Shown here piece after piece: positions 26,826 to 37,400 of a stretch of DNA of 64,000 nucleotides (positions within the stretch are counted from its first letter, which is position 1; every line of letters begins with the position of its first letter). The translations under genes were made by a program, and so were the position numbers. The notes under the pieces were generated by a model. That model made no database searches. It worked only from the letters and a program-made list of their open reading frames with translations, and was not told the origin of the DNA. The DNA is from Carboxylicivirga fragile (GTDB lineage Bacteria > Bacteroidota > Bacteroidia > Bacteroidales > Marinilabiliaceae): NCBI GenBank assembly GCA_025499625.1, contig JAFMVD010000008.1, positions 62,001 to 126,000 of the forward strand, read 5' to 3'.

Positions 26826-29150
26826 TTATTCGACGTAAGTGAATGGGATTGACAACAAGTCCTTATCGCGGGAAGAACCACCAACCATAGCTTTAAAAAC
26901 ACCTTCTTCAATAGTTGGCTTTAATTGTTTATCCAGAAACACTAACATATCGGGTGTAATTTCAAAACTTACTTGCTTGGTTTCTCCAGCTTTCAACGAT
27001 ATGCGTCGATAAGCCTTCAATTCCTTTACAGGTCGCGTTACAGAGCAAATTTTATCATTCAAATAAAGCTGAACAACCTCATCCCCATCGTATTTACCAA
27101 TATTTGTCACTTCTACCTTAAGCAGTAACTTTTCCTTTTTACCAATGCTTTGTTTCGACAATTGCAGGTTCTGATAATTGAAATCGGAATAGCCTAAACC
27201 ATAACCAAACTCGTACAATGGTGTTGATTTTGAGGTCACATATTTGTGGAAATAATGGGTTGGCTTATGGTTATAAACCGATAACAGGTGTCCTGAACTT
27301 CGTGGAATACTAATGGTTAATTTGGCCGAAGGATTCACTTCTCCAAATAGTATTTGAGCCAATGCCTTACCTCCCATGCTTCCTGGTTCCCAAGCTTCAA
27401 TAATAACCGGAACATTGTCTGCAATCCATTCGGTGGCCAATGGTCGGCCATTCACCAATACTACAATTGTTGGCGTACCCGAATAGTATACAGCTTCCAC
27501 TAGATCTTGCTGTAAGCCTGCTAAGCCTATGTCTGATCTGCCTGAATTTTCACCACACGTTTTTTGGTCCCACTCCCAACGGAAAGAGTTTTCACCAACT
27601 ACAACAATGGCTAAATCTGCTTTTGACGCCCGCTTATTGGCTTGTTTGATATGAGCTTTAGTTACGTGGCGAGGGTTATGTCCCACATCCAAATAATCAT
27701 AGTTACAAGAAGTACCAATCTCATGTAATCCATCAAGAATAGTTGATACCTTATCACTTGCTTGTTGAGCAGACCAATCGCCCAATACACTTTCGTTATT
27801 GGCATTAGGACCTGTTATAAACACATTTAATTTTTTCGAAATATTTAAGGGCAGTAGCTCATCCTCATTCTTTAATAATACGATTGACTTTTGAGCCGCT
27901 TCCAAGGCTGTGGCCTGATGTTCAGCATTAAATAAGATTGTTTCTGTTACCGTTTCATCAACCATTGGATTTTCAAATAAGCCCAAACGAAACTTTGCCT
28001 CTAACAAGCGACGAACACTTTCATCAATACGTTCCTCTGTTAATCGGCCTTCATTCACCAAGTCTATTACGGGCTGAAGAAATTCTGGCCCATGCATATG
28101 CATATCCATTCCAGCATCAATGGTTTGATAACAAGCTTCTGTTTGATCTTCTGCCACAAAGTGACGAGTAGCCAAACGCTCTATATCCATCCAATCACTG
28201 ACGATGAATCCTTCAAAACCAAGTTCCTCGCGCATAACATCAGTCATCATCCACTTATCGGCATGACAAGGCACTCCGTTTAATTCGTTATGGGCAGTCA
28301 TTAATGAAAATACACCAGCATCAACAGCAGCTTTATAGGGTGGTAAATAAATCTCGCGAATGGTGCGTTCTGACAAATCTGTTGGTGCACCATTTAAACC
28401 ATTTACTGATTCGCTTCCGGCAATCAGATGCTTTGCACAGGCAATCACATTAAAGTAGGCATCGCTATCTGTATTTTGCAGACCTTCAATCATGGCTACA
28501 CCCATATCTGAAACCAAAAGCGGGTCTTCGCCAAAAGTCTCACCAACTCTCCCCCAACGTGCATCACGTGCCACATCAAGATTGGGTGTAAATGTCCATG
28601 CTGCTCCTGTGGCTCTCATTTCTTTGGCTGTCTCAACTGATAGTTTCTTAACCAGTGTTGTATCCCAAGTACTGGCCAATCCTATTGGTGTAGGGTATAC
28701 TGTAGCTCCTTGTACCAAAGCCGTACCATGAATGGCATCAATGCCAATCAAGAGCGGTATTTTTAAGCGACTCTTTTGAGCCAGGCTTTGTAAGTAATTA
28801 GCCTCCTTAACATCTGTTACATGCAGAAATGAACCAATCAAACCTTGTTCAACCATCTTCTCCACATCGGTGGAATGCAGATCCGGGTAGAAGCCCTGTG
28901 CATCACTCTTCTCCATATCTTCTTTGGAGAGGTTTTTCTCAGCCTGCTTCATGTGCTCCAAACCTACAAACTGGCACATCTGTGCCACCTTTTCTTCAAG
29001 CGTCATCTGTTGAAGTAAGTTTTCAACTCGCTCCTCAACAGCCATCTCCGAATTAAGGTACAAGGCCTTGTCTTCACTATTCTGAAACGAACAGCTTGTA
29101 ACTAACAAAGCAAGTAGCCCAACTTTTATATAATCAGATATCTTACTCAT
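26826..29150 (-). CDS. GH3 lipoprotein, BglX-like beta-glycosidase
   Basis: 774 residues; lipobox VTSC near residue 20. The GH3 barrel shows LEEKVAQMCQF, IGIDAIHGTALVQGATVYPTPI, and nucleophile Asp319 in FIVSDWMDIERL. The second domain has LLPLNISKKLNVFITGPNAN and the VVVGENSF region; an FN3-like domain ends it (EVTNIGKYDGDEVVQLYL). IDAIHG and the VYPTPIGLAS block place it with BglX-type beta-glucosidases rather than the NWWNEALHG xylosidase type encoded in the xylose module, so it probably takes beta-glucosyl or mixed beta-linked ends. Located after the hairpin that follows susD, 13 bp before GH9. Confidence 0.9.
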   Translation of the reverse strand: MSKISDYIKVGLLALLVTSCSFQNSEDKALYLNSEMAVEERVENLLQQMTLEEKVAQMCQFVGLEHMKQAEKNLSKEDMEKSDAQGFYPDLHSTDVEKMVEQGLIGSFLHVTDVKEANYLQSLAQKSRLKIPLLIGIDAIHGTALVQGATVYPTPIGLASTWDTTLVKKLSVETAKEMRATGAAWTFTPNLDVARDARWGRVGETFGEDPLLVSDMGVAMIEGLQNTDSDAYFNVIACAKHLIAGSESVNGLNGAPTDLSERTIREIYLPPYKAAVDAGVFSLMTAHNELNGVPCHADKWMMTDVMREELGFEGFIVSDWMDIERLATRHFVAEDQTEACYQTIDAGMDMHMHGPEFLQPVIDLVNEGRLTEERIDESVRRLLEAKFRLGLFENPMVDETVTETILFNAEHQATALEAAQKSIVLLKNEDELLPLNISKKLNVFITGPNANNESVLGDWSAQQASDKVSTILDGLHEIGTSCNYDYLDVGHNPRHVTKAHIKQANKRASKADLAIVVVGENSFRWEWDQKTCGENSGRSDIGLAGLQQDLVEAVYYSGTPTIVVLVNGRPLATEWIADNVPVIIEAWEPGSMGGKALAQILFGEVNPSAKLTISIPRSSGHLLSVYNHKPTHYFHKYVTSKSTPLYEFGYGLGYSDFNYQNLQLSKQSIGKKEKLLLKVEVTNIGKYDGDEVVQLYLNDKICSVTRPVKELKAYRRISLKAGETKQVSFEITPDMLVFLDKQLKPTIEEGVFKAMVGGSSRDKDLLSIPFTYVE

Positions 29151-29198
29151 ATTTGACTAATTAACATTACTCCAATAAGCGGAGCATTAAAGAATTAA

Positions 29199-29226
29199 TA
29201 AGCACACTCATAACTGAGTGTGCTTA
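29199..29226 (-). terminator. Intra-operon hairpin after susD
   Basis: TAAGCACACTCA (29199-29210) and TGAGTGTGCTTA (29215-29226) are perfect 12-bp arms with a TAAC loop; the minus strand continues TTAATTCTTTAA. Such hairpins after susCD commonly reduce transcription of the downstream enzymes or stabilise the susCD message. Confidence 0.6.
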
Positions 29227-29235
29227 AATTATTAT

Positions 29236-30798
29236 CTAATAACCAGGATTTTGATCAGCTTGAGTGACATTAGGATTTGAAGTAATTTCAGCCTGAGGAA
29301 TAGGCATATAGATATTACGTTCATTATCCGGCAAAAACACATCACGTATCACGCTAAAATCATATCCCGAGTGATTGTTATGAACATCGATAACATTGGT
29401 TTTAAAATATTCGTAACCGCGTCGACGATCATTAAACCATTCATGACCTTCTCCTAATAATTCATAACGGTATTCGAACATAATATCCGCTCTAAACTGT
29501 TCTTGAGTTAAACCACTCCAATCAGCTGGTTCAGTAGAAGAAACATCTCCTGAATTTCTAGCACGTTCAAGAACAAGATTCACATACTGATAAGCATTAT
29601 CTGGTCCATTTAGCTCATTCTCAATCTCCGCTAACATCAATAATAAATCGGCATAACGCATTACTACAAAGTTCATGTTTGTATCATAACTACTGCGAGT
29701 TGTTTCGCGAATATAATATTTATCTAACCATGGGTAACTTTTGTCTTTGTTATTGCGATTTGTAAATACGGGATACGTTTTAATTGTGGATGTATTACCA
29801 TTAGCTGCATACTTTGTCCATTCAGTCATAAAAGTTGCTGCGTGACGTGGATCATCAGGGTATTTTGCCAAGTGCATATCGTAACATTCAATATTTGGCT
29901 TGATACGCCCCCAAACTGAGCGTCCTGCATTACCATTTGATGGAGTAAACAGTTGGTGCAAACGCAAGGTATTTTCAACATTACCTTGAATTTCGAATAT
30001 TGATTCAGCTGTATTATTAGATGATGCTTCGTTAAACAAAGTTCGGTAATCACTAACTAATGAATACTTCTCATAAACTTCTATGGCTTCATCATAAGCT
30101 TTTGTCCAGTAATCAGTTTGAGCTGCTGTTTGATTCCCGGCCATTGTCATATACACTTTAGCTAACAACATATGTGCGGCATACATACCCGGACGCCCTG
30201 CCATTTGAGTTGCATTATCCCTCAACATAATTTTGGCCTTATCTAAATCAGAAACAATCTGCTCATAAACAACCGATACTTCAGCACGTGGCTGATTCAT
30301 AGTTTCAATAGTAGGGTTTTTAGTTAATAAGGGCACGCCACCATATAATCGCACCAAATTGAAATACGTTAGAGCACGTAAAAAATAAGCTTGACCGATT
30401 ATATTATTTTGCTCCACTTCATCACCTAATTCAATCATTTCAAGATTTTCAATTAAATCATTGGTACGACCAATTACACGATAAGAAGCTCTCCATACGT
30501 TTTCAACAAAATTCAGTGAAGGCGTTTGCTGCAATGCTATTATATCAACCAAACTTGCATCTCTGTTACTGGTAAACAAGCCTGATGAGAAATAGGTGAG
30601 GTGCATAAAATCAGCTCCATAATAATTAAAATCAGCCATGCCGGAATAACAACCATTTAATACGGTGTGGCTACCTTCGATTGACGAATATAAATTATCG
30701 GCCGAAGGGAAAAGAGGCTTTTCCTCCATATTGCAACTAATCCCAATGAAGCTTAGTGCAATGCTTAATGCTATATATTTAATAAATTTCATGATCAT
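29236..30798 (-). CDS. SusD/RagB family glycan-binding lipoprotein
   Basis: 520 residues, normal for SusD. Lipobox GISC (Cys22). It is the surface lid that binds oligosaccharide over the SusC channel. SusD signs: N-terminal VLNGCYSGM, the TPR-like helices (AYFLRALTYFNLVRLYGGVPLLTKNP is diagnostic of the family), RYADLLLMLAEIENEL, and the C-terminal RRYELLGEGHEW-type block (FEYRYELLGEGHEWFNDRRR). 12 bp after the susC stop in the same operon. Ligand unknown; the locus suggests a sulfated xylose-rich glycan. Confidence 0.95.
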   Translation of the reverse strand: MIMKFIKYIALSIALSFIGISCNMEEKPLFPSADNLYSSIEGSHTVLNGCYSGMADFNYYGADFMHLTYFSSGLFTSNRDASLVDIIALQQTPSLNFVENVWRASYRVIGRTNDLIENLEMIELGDEVEQNNIIGQAYFLRALTYFNLVRLYGGVPLLTKNPTIETMNQPRAEVSVVYEQIVSDLDKAKIMLRDNATQMAGRPGMYAAHMLLAKVYMTMAGNQTAAQTDYWTKAYDEAIEVYEKYSLVSDYRTLFNEASSNNTAESIFEIQGNVENTLRLHQLFTPSNGNAGRSVWGRIKPNIECYDMHLAKYPDDPRHAATFMTEWTKYAANGNTSTIKTYPVFTNRNNKDKSYPWLDKYYIRETTRSSYDTNMNFVVMRYADLLLMLAEIENELNGPDNAYQYVNLVLERARNSGDVSSTEPADWSGLTQEQFRADIMFEYRYELLGEGHEWFNDRRRGYEYFKTNVIDVHNNHSGYDFSVIRDVFLPDNERNIYMPIPQAEITSNPNVTQADQNPGY

Positions 30799-30810
30799 TC
30801 GGATTAAGTA

Positions 30811-33800
30811 TTAAAATGTAATGTTTAAACCTACGAGGATAGTCTTTGTATTTGGTGTACCTACCCAATCAACTCCCATAATAGAACCATCGTTTAAGAA
30901 ACTTGTAACTTGCGGGTTATAACCACTATAGTTAGTAATGGTAAAAACATTTCGCATAGAAGTGTAAAAACGAGCATTAGCAATGCTATTGGTCCATTTC
31001 ATTGGGACGTCGTAGCCAAGGGTTAAGTTATTCAACCTAAAATAACTGCCATCTTCAACTATTCGATCTGATAAATATTCATTCAGACTATACCCAACTC
31101 TTGGGTAGGTATTGGAAGGTGCGTCAGGCCGCCATGCCAGCTCATAAGCATCACTTAGGATATTTTTATTATTTCCCTCCGCGTAAGCCAATTCCATATC
31201 ATATGCATTAATGATATCATTACCATAAACCCCTTCAAATAATACACTTAATGTGAAACGTTTGTATTGAACATTTAAGTTAAAGCCGTAAATGAAATCA
31301 GGATTAGGATCACCAATAATAGTTTTATCCGTATCGTCAATATTACCATCTCCATTCTGATCTACGAAAATAACATCTCCAGCCTGGTTTGGATTACCAT
31401 TAAATAGGGGGCCATCACCTGCTGCTGTAACGTCTCGGTAAATTCCATTTGTTTTCCAGCCCCAGAATAACCCCATTGGCTGACCAACCATAAACACGTT
31501 AGCTGGTTGTTTAAAATAAGTACCAGTAGAAACTGAACTACCAAAATAAAACTCTTTCTCAACTTCCTGTCCGTCGATCCAAACATTAGTTGAAGGTAAT
31601 CCTAGCGTTTTGACTTCATTTCGATTAAATGCAATGTTAGCACCTAAATCAATACTAAAATCGGTTTTATTAACAACTAAACCATGTATAGTAAATTCAA
31701 TACCCGAATTCTCTATAGATCCTCTATTAATAAAAATACTAGTCAATCCATTGGAAGGGCCAATTTCAATTTCTTGTAATAGGTCTTTGGTTGTTTTCTT
31801 ATAGTAATCGACTGTTCCACTCAAACGACCATCAAAAAAACCAAAATCTAAACCAGCATTAAACTGATCTGTTTTTTCCCAAGTCAAATCCGGATTTGGA
31901 ATACGAGCTGGTGCATTTCCCACAATTGTTGAATTACCAGCATTTACATAGTAAACTGTATTATATGTTCCTAAGGTTTGATAAGGCGAAATCGCCTGAT
32001 TACCTGTCAAACCCCAACCCACGCGCATTTTAAGATTATGGAATACGCCAAGGTTTTTAATAAAAGGCTCTTCCATCATACGCCAGGCACCTGCAACTGA
32101 AGGGAAATAACCCGTTTGGTTTCCCGTCTGAAATTTCGTTGATCTATCACTCCTGAAACTACCGGTAAAAACATACTTATCGTTAAAGGTATAATTTACG
32201 CGTCCTAAAACTGAGAATATAGCTTCTTTCGAAGTAAGAAGACTAAATGGACGCAATACTATCTGTCCTCCTTGAGGGTAATCAGCACGCAAGCTTTTAT
32301 CAGGAAAATCTTTTACTTCATATACTTTATTATCGGCATCAACACCATCATAAGTTACACCTGCAACTGCATTAATATTGTGTTTCTGGTTAAACTTACG
32401 ATTATACATCAATAAATTATCAACCACATAAGCTTTACGATCAAGGTATGAATAGTTGGCCAAACCATTCTCTTTTTGACCAACAAAAACACCAACATCA
32501 TAGAATCGCGTACGGTCTTTTTTACGGTAATCAAAACCAGCGTTTATTTTGTATTTTAAACCTTTAGCAATTTGATAGGTAAAAGCAACCGATTGATTTA
32601 TTCTGATTTCTTTTGTTTTATCATCAAAGTCTGTTAACCAGGCATAAGGATTCGATACTTCAAGATCTAAATCTTCATCTTCCTGATCATCTGCACTTAT
32701 TAATGGGCGATAGCTAAGAATTTGTTTAGTAAAACTGCGATTACCACCCGATTTACTACCGGCTTGAGCAAATGTTCCATCCTGAAACATCATGCTTGTG
32801 CGTGTTTCTAGTTTTAATCGCTCATTTAATTCGCGAGAAAAGTTAAAACGCAAATCACCACGTTTAATACGCGTTGTTTCAACAATACCCCTTTGATCAT
32901 TTATTCCAGCTGAGAAATAATAGGTTGACTTGTCAGAACCACCATTGATCGAAAGGCCTGCATTATAACTAAGTGTCGTATTATATATCTCATCCTGCCA
33001 ATTAACTTCATTATAGGGCACTTCACCAATTACAGGATTATCATCCGAATCATAACTTATTGGATACACTTTGTTTCCATCTAAATGATACTTTGGCTGA
33101 AAACCATCCAATACATCTTTTTCGTTTTGATATCTGGCCCATCCAGATCCATCCAACAGGTCAATTTTGCGATCAATCATATTCCATTCCGCACTTGCAT
33201 ATGCCGATATCTTTGCATCACCTTTCTGCCCTTTGTTACCACTTTTGGTTGTTATCATTACAACTCCATTCGCACCTCTGGATCCATAAATGGCGGTTGC
33301 TGACGCATCTTTTAGTACTTCAATGGATTCAATATCCTGAGGGTTTAATCCAGTTAATCCATTCTGCCCCGATTGTAACTCATTGGCATCAGTTGAAGCA
33401 TCACTTACATCAGTTCCTGCTGTAGATATTAAAACACCATCAATTACATAAAGTGGCTCATTATTTCCACGTAAACTATTTGTACCACGGATACGAACAC
33501 TTACTGCTCCTCCTGGACTTCCTGAATTACCAACTACCTGCAAACCTGCGGCACGACCTTGCAATAACATGTCAACGGAAGGATACTGACGAGCCACTTC
33601 ATCTGATTCACGAACAGAAACAACTGAACCAGTCAAATCACGCTTTCGCATTTCACCGTAACCAACAACAACAACCTCATCCAAATCGGTGAATTCTTCA
33701 ATCATCACAACATTAATTTGTGTTTGATTGGCAACTGTTATTTCCTGGTTTTTAAAACCAATAAAAGAGTAAATAATAGTTGCAGTCTCCGATACCTTTA

Positions 33801-33984
33801 TTGTATAATTACCATCCATATCGGTGATGGTACCATTGCTTGTTCCTTTTTCAACAACAGAAACTCCAGGAATACCTAGTCCATTCTCATCTGAAACAAC
33901 TCCTCCAATGGATTTTGTTCCTTGTGAATAAACAGAAAGTGAGGATAACATTAGAATTAGCCCCATCATAAATAGATTCTTCAT
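30811..33984 (-). CDS. SusC/RagA family TonB-dependent outer membrane transporter
   Basis: 1057 residues with signal peptide (MKNLFMMGLILMLSSLSVYSQ). Residues ~25-110 are the carboxypeptidase-regulatory-like beta domain (GGVVSDENGLGIPGVSVVEKGT). The plug follows with DEVVVVGYGEMRKRDLTGSVV, IRGTNSLRGNNEPLYVIDGV and the SIEVLKDASATAIYGSRGANGVV block, all diagnostic of SusC. The barrel occupies the rest and ends in NITF with a terminal aromatic. It imports oligosaccharides into the periplasm using TonB energy. First gene of the left arm; its promoter holds the tandem operator and -7 box (34030-34096). The HTCS gene is divergent. Confidence 0.96.
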   Translation of the reverse strand: MKNLFMMGLILMLSSLSVYSQGTKSIGGVVSDENGLGIPGVSVVEKGTSNGTITDMDGNYTIKVSETATIIYSFIGFKNQEITVANQTQINVVMIEEFTDLDEVVVVGYGEMRKRDLTGSVVSVRESDEVARQYPSVDMLLQGRAAGLQVVGNSGSPGGAVSVRIRGTNSLRGNNEPLYVIDGVLISTAGTDVSDASTDANELQSGQNGLTGLNPQDIESIEVLKDASATAIYGSRGANGVVMITTKSGNKGQKGDAKISAYASAEWNMIDRKIDLLDGSGWARYQNEKDVLDGFQPKYHLDGNKVYPISYDSDDNPVIGEVPYNEVNWQDEIYNTTLSYNAGLSINGGSDKSTYYFSAGINDQRGIVETTRIKRGDLRFNFSRELNERLKLETRTSMMFQDGTFAQAGSKSGGNRSFTKQILSYRPLISADDQEDEDLDLEVSNPYAWLTDFDDKTKEIRINQSVAFTYQIAKGLKYKINAGFDYRKKDRTRFYDVGVFVGQKENGLANYSYLDRKAYVVDNLLMYNRKFNQKHNINAVAGVTYDGVDADNKVYEVKDFPDKSLRADYPQGGQIVLRPFSLLTSKEAIFSVLGRVNYTFNDKYVFTGSFRSDRSTKFQTGNQTGYFPSVAGAWRMMEEPFIKNLGVFHNLKMRVGWGLTGNQAISPYQTLGTYNTVYYVNAGNSTIVGNAPARIPNPDLTWEKTDQFNAGLDFGFFDGRLSGTVDYYKKTTKDLLQEIEIGPSNGLTSIFINRGSIENSGIEFTIHGLVVNKTDFSIDLGANIAFNRNEVKTLGLPSTNVWIDGQEVEKEFYFGSSVSTGTYFKQPANVFMVGQPMGLFWGWKTNGIYRDVTAAGDGPLFNGNPNQAGDVIFVDQNGDGNIDDTDKTIIGDPNPDFIYGFNLNVQYKRFTLSVLFEGVYGNDIINAYDMELAYAEGNNKNILSDAYELAWRPDAPSNTYPRVGYSLNEYLSDRIVEDGSYFRLNNLTLGYDVPMKWTNSIANARFYTSMRNVFTITNYSGYNPQVTSFLNDGSIMGVDWVGTPNTKTILVGLNITF

Positions 33985-34029
33985 ATTAACTTGGATTTAT
34001 TATTTAAAATAATTCACATTTTCTTGATA

Positions 34030-34096
34030 CAATGTTACCACCAATATCTAGCAAGCCTTAGGTAAAAATCGTTCCCTTGGGGTGGATAAACCATTC
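34030..34096 (-). promoter_or_regulatory. susC promoter with tandem operator
   Basis: Sense strand: GAATGGT, 15 nt containing ACC, GAACGAT (34096-34068, half-sites 22 bp apart), exactly 30 nt, then -7 box TAACATTG (34037-34030), 45 nt before the start codon. No canonical -33 box, as expected for an activator-dependent promoter. The rest of the 499-bp spacer 33985-34483 shows no gene. Confidence 0.7.
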
Positions 34097-34376
34097 AAAT
34101 TAACAAATGATGACATTTATTAAGATGACTAAAACTCACAAGTCCTAATGTCTTTGACAATTAAGATCGAACTAAGAAATAGAAAGCATAAAGAATTTTC
34201 ACATCTATGCTCAAGCCTGATACATTAACGCTTGCCACACATCGAATCATTTACACCCCTTGATTGAACGATTTATACATCCTTCTATAAATATAATAAA
34301 TGCCGACTAAGAGTATATGAAGAGCTAATCAATTATTAACTATATTTGATTTCATTAGCTGATTAATTAGACATTA

Positions 34377-34450
34377 ATACCGTTTACTAATCAAAATGCG
34401 CCTTTAGTGCATTCCATTTCTAAAGTCACTTTGATTATGTATCGGCATTA
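34377..34450. repeat. 74-nt palindromic element, copy C
   Basis: Starts ATACCGTTTA and ends TATCGGCATTA, 33 bp before the HTCS start. Arms AATCAAA (34389-34395) / TTTGATT (34430-34436) and CTTTAG (34402-34407) / CTAAAG (34420-34425) flank a 12-nt loop (34408-34419). Length, ends and loop offset equal copies A and B, while stem and loop sequences differ. Confidence 0.65.
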
Positions 34451-34483
34451 TACCAGCGCATTTTAATATTTAATTGGTATAAC

Positions 34484-37400
34484 ATGACCAACAACATCCA
34501 TCATTTAAGATTGATCATCGTTGCAGTTTGTTTGCTGTTTGGTTTACAAATAGCGTGGTCGATTGATTATAAATTTCAGCACATATCAGTTGACGAAGGC
34601 CTGAAAAACAACCGTATTGTATCGCTTGCCCAGGATATGGAAGGATATATGTGGTTTGCTACTCACAATGGCGTTGATAAATTTAATGGTGCTGATCTAA
34701 AGCACTACACGCTGAGCATCGATGGGGAGCTTGGAGTACCCAATGATCAAATTATAAATTGCCTTGAATTCTCTGAGTACAACGATATATTATGCGGCAC
34801 TAAAAGTGGCAATGTGTACAGATACAACAGGGAACAGGATCACTTCGAAAGACTCTTTCATAATTCGGACAACGATGCCTTATTTAATGTTACCGCTATC
34901 CACTCAATAAACAAAGGAGAGATGTGGGTTGGCACTACATCAAGTCTCTTTTATTTCAATTTAAATGCCCCAGGCATCCAAAGCGTTAACAAAAATACAT
35001 CCACCGTAAATTGCATTACAAAATTCAACGATAATTACGAATTGGTGGGTAGTGCAAGTGGCTTGCACTTTTTGAATAACGAAGACAAGAAACTAATAGC
35101 TATTGACAACGCTCTATTCTCAAAAAAAGATATTACCTCAATACAACAAATTGATAAGCATTTTTACATTGGAACAAGAGATGGATGGGTGTACAAAACA
35201 ATGATTGACATCAATAACATTGAAGTAGTAGCTTCGGTTTCCTTCTCAAAAAAAGAAAAGGTATTCCCAATAAAAGACATTGTGTTAACACCAGATAAGC
35301 ATGTACTTTTTGGAATTGATGGTCTTGGCATGGTTCAAACTGATGGTGAATTGAATAATCAGCAATGGTTCAAAGCGAACGAAAATGACGACTATTCTTT
35401 ATCTTCAAATGGTATTTACAATTTATGTTTTAGTGAAGATAATATTTTGTGGGTTGGTGCCTATGGAAGTGGGGTGTGTTATTCTGACCCCAATATTAAA
35501 AAATTCCATATTGAACGCCACGTGGCCTATAAAGGTCAGAGTCTTCGATCAAACGTTACTAATGCCATTTTTGAGAATATTGACGGCTGCTTATGGTACG
35601 GTGGCAAAAATGGCATCAGTATTTATGATCCAAAGACAGAAATATGGAAGCATGTGCCAAGGAAACAATCACCTGATGAATTAAGGATTCAAGTTATGTC
35701 GATTTGCGCCGGGCAGAATGGCAATGTTTGGGTAGCAACATATGGACAAGGCATTCATTGTTTTAGTTCAAAAGGACAACGCTTAAGGTCATTTACCGAG
35801 AATGCTAGCAATAAGAAGCATCAAATAGAAACAGACCATCTATATCAAAACTACACCGATAGTAAAGGTAAGATATGGACAGGTGGAATTTGGGGAGGCA
35901 TTAGTGTTATTGATTTTAACGGCCTTCGAACCACTGTCAACATTTCCAATGTTAGATCATTTTACGAGTACAAAAATCACATGTATGTTGGCACCCTATT
36001 TGGCCTTTTTGTAGTTGATTTAGATACTTATAAGGTTAGCCGCCCATCGCTTGAATCTTTGATATCAAATCGAATCATTTGCATGACCAGTCACCCCACA
36101 AGCAATAAGTTACTATTAGGAACCGACGCCAATGGACTTATAGAGTGGAATCATGACAACGATAGTCTGAATTTTTTACAAAGCGAACACGGTCTCCCGT
36201 CCAATTTTATTCGAAGCATGGTATGGGTAAATGATACCACACTTTGGTTGGCTTCAACTGGCGGATTGTCCAAGATTCAAAACTTTTCAGTTTATGACAA
36301 TTATGACTTAAGTGATGGACTGGCCAATACTGTTTTATTAGAAAATTCAATCTGTAAAAAACGGGATGGCCAACTACTTTTTGGAGGGCCGCGTGGCGTA
36401 TCCTATTTTTATCCTTCCCAAATACATCGTTCTACACAAAAGAACACACCTATCTTAAATGAAATTAAACTCTTTGGAAAAACATTGCCTATTTCACCCG
36501 ATGGAATCCTTCAAAAAAACATTAACCTGCAAGAAACATTTAAACTAAAGTACAACGAAAATACCTTTGGCATTTCATTCGGAGCAATCGCCTATACCAA
36601 TCCACACAAAGTAATGTTTAAGTGGAAACTGGAAGGATTTGAGGAACAATGGAATGGTCCAAATCAGATACGAGAAGCCAATTACACAAAAGTTCCATCT
36701 GGCAACTATACATTTAAGCTAATGGTGTCAAACGACGATGATGTTTGGCAAGAAGCTATTAAGAAGGTTAGCATCAGCATTGACAAACCTTTTTATACCA
36801 CTTTTTGGGCTTATCTGGTTTATTTCATGATAGTTTTAAGTTTAACCTTGGTCATTCTTCATTACAATAAACTCAGACTGCATGAACGGCACAACAACGA
36901 AAAACAACAATTCTTCATTTCCATTGCCCACGATTTAAGAACACCTCTTTCTCTTATTAAACTACCCGTTGAAAAAATGGTAGAGGAGTCGGAAGAAGAA
37001 GACAGCAACCTATCATTAATAAAGCGTAACATCGATCGCCTGAGCAACCTTGTTAATCAATTGCTCGACTTCCAGAAGGCTGATTTAAAAAAGATGCAGC
37101 TACAAGTGAGCGAATACGACATCAACACCTTTATACAAGAGCGTGTAAAAGCTTTTGAACCACTATCAAAGGAAAAGAATATAAGCGTTACCATTTCATT
37201 ACCCAATGAGTCTTCGAGTGTATGGTTCGATCGCAATAAAATGGAAAAGGTAATGTACAACCTATTATCCAACGCCTTTAAATACACACCTAAAAATGGC
37301 GAAATAAAGGTTTGCATATTAATTGACAAGAAGTATTGCACCATTACAGTTGACGATACAGGTGAAGGTATTCCGGCCAAGCAGCAAAAGAAAATATTCC

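Noticed and set aside
33060-33425. 121-codon + strand ORF inside susC
   Set aside because: Antisense shadow of the susC plug and early barrel; no independent features.
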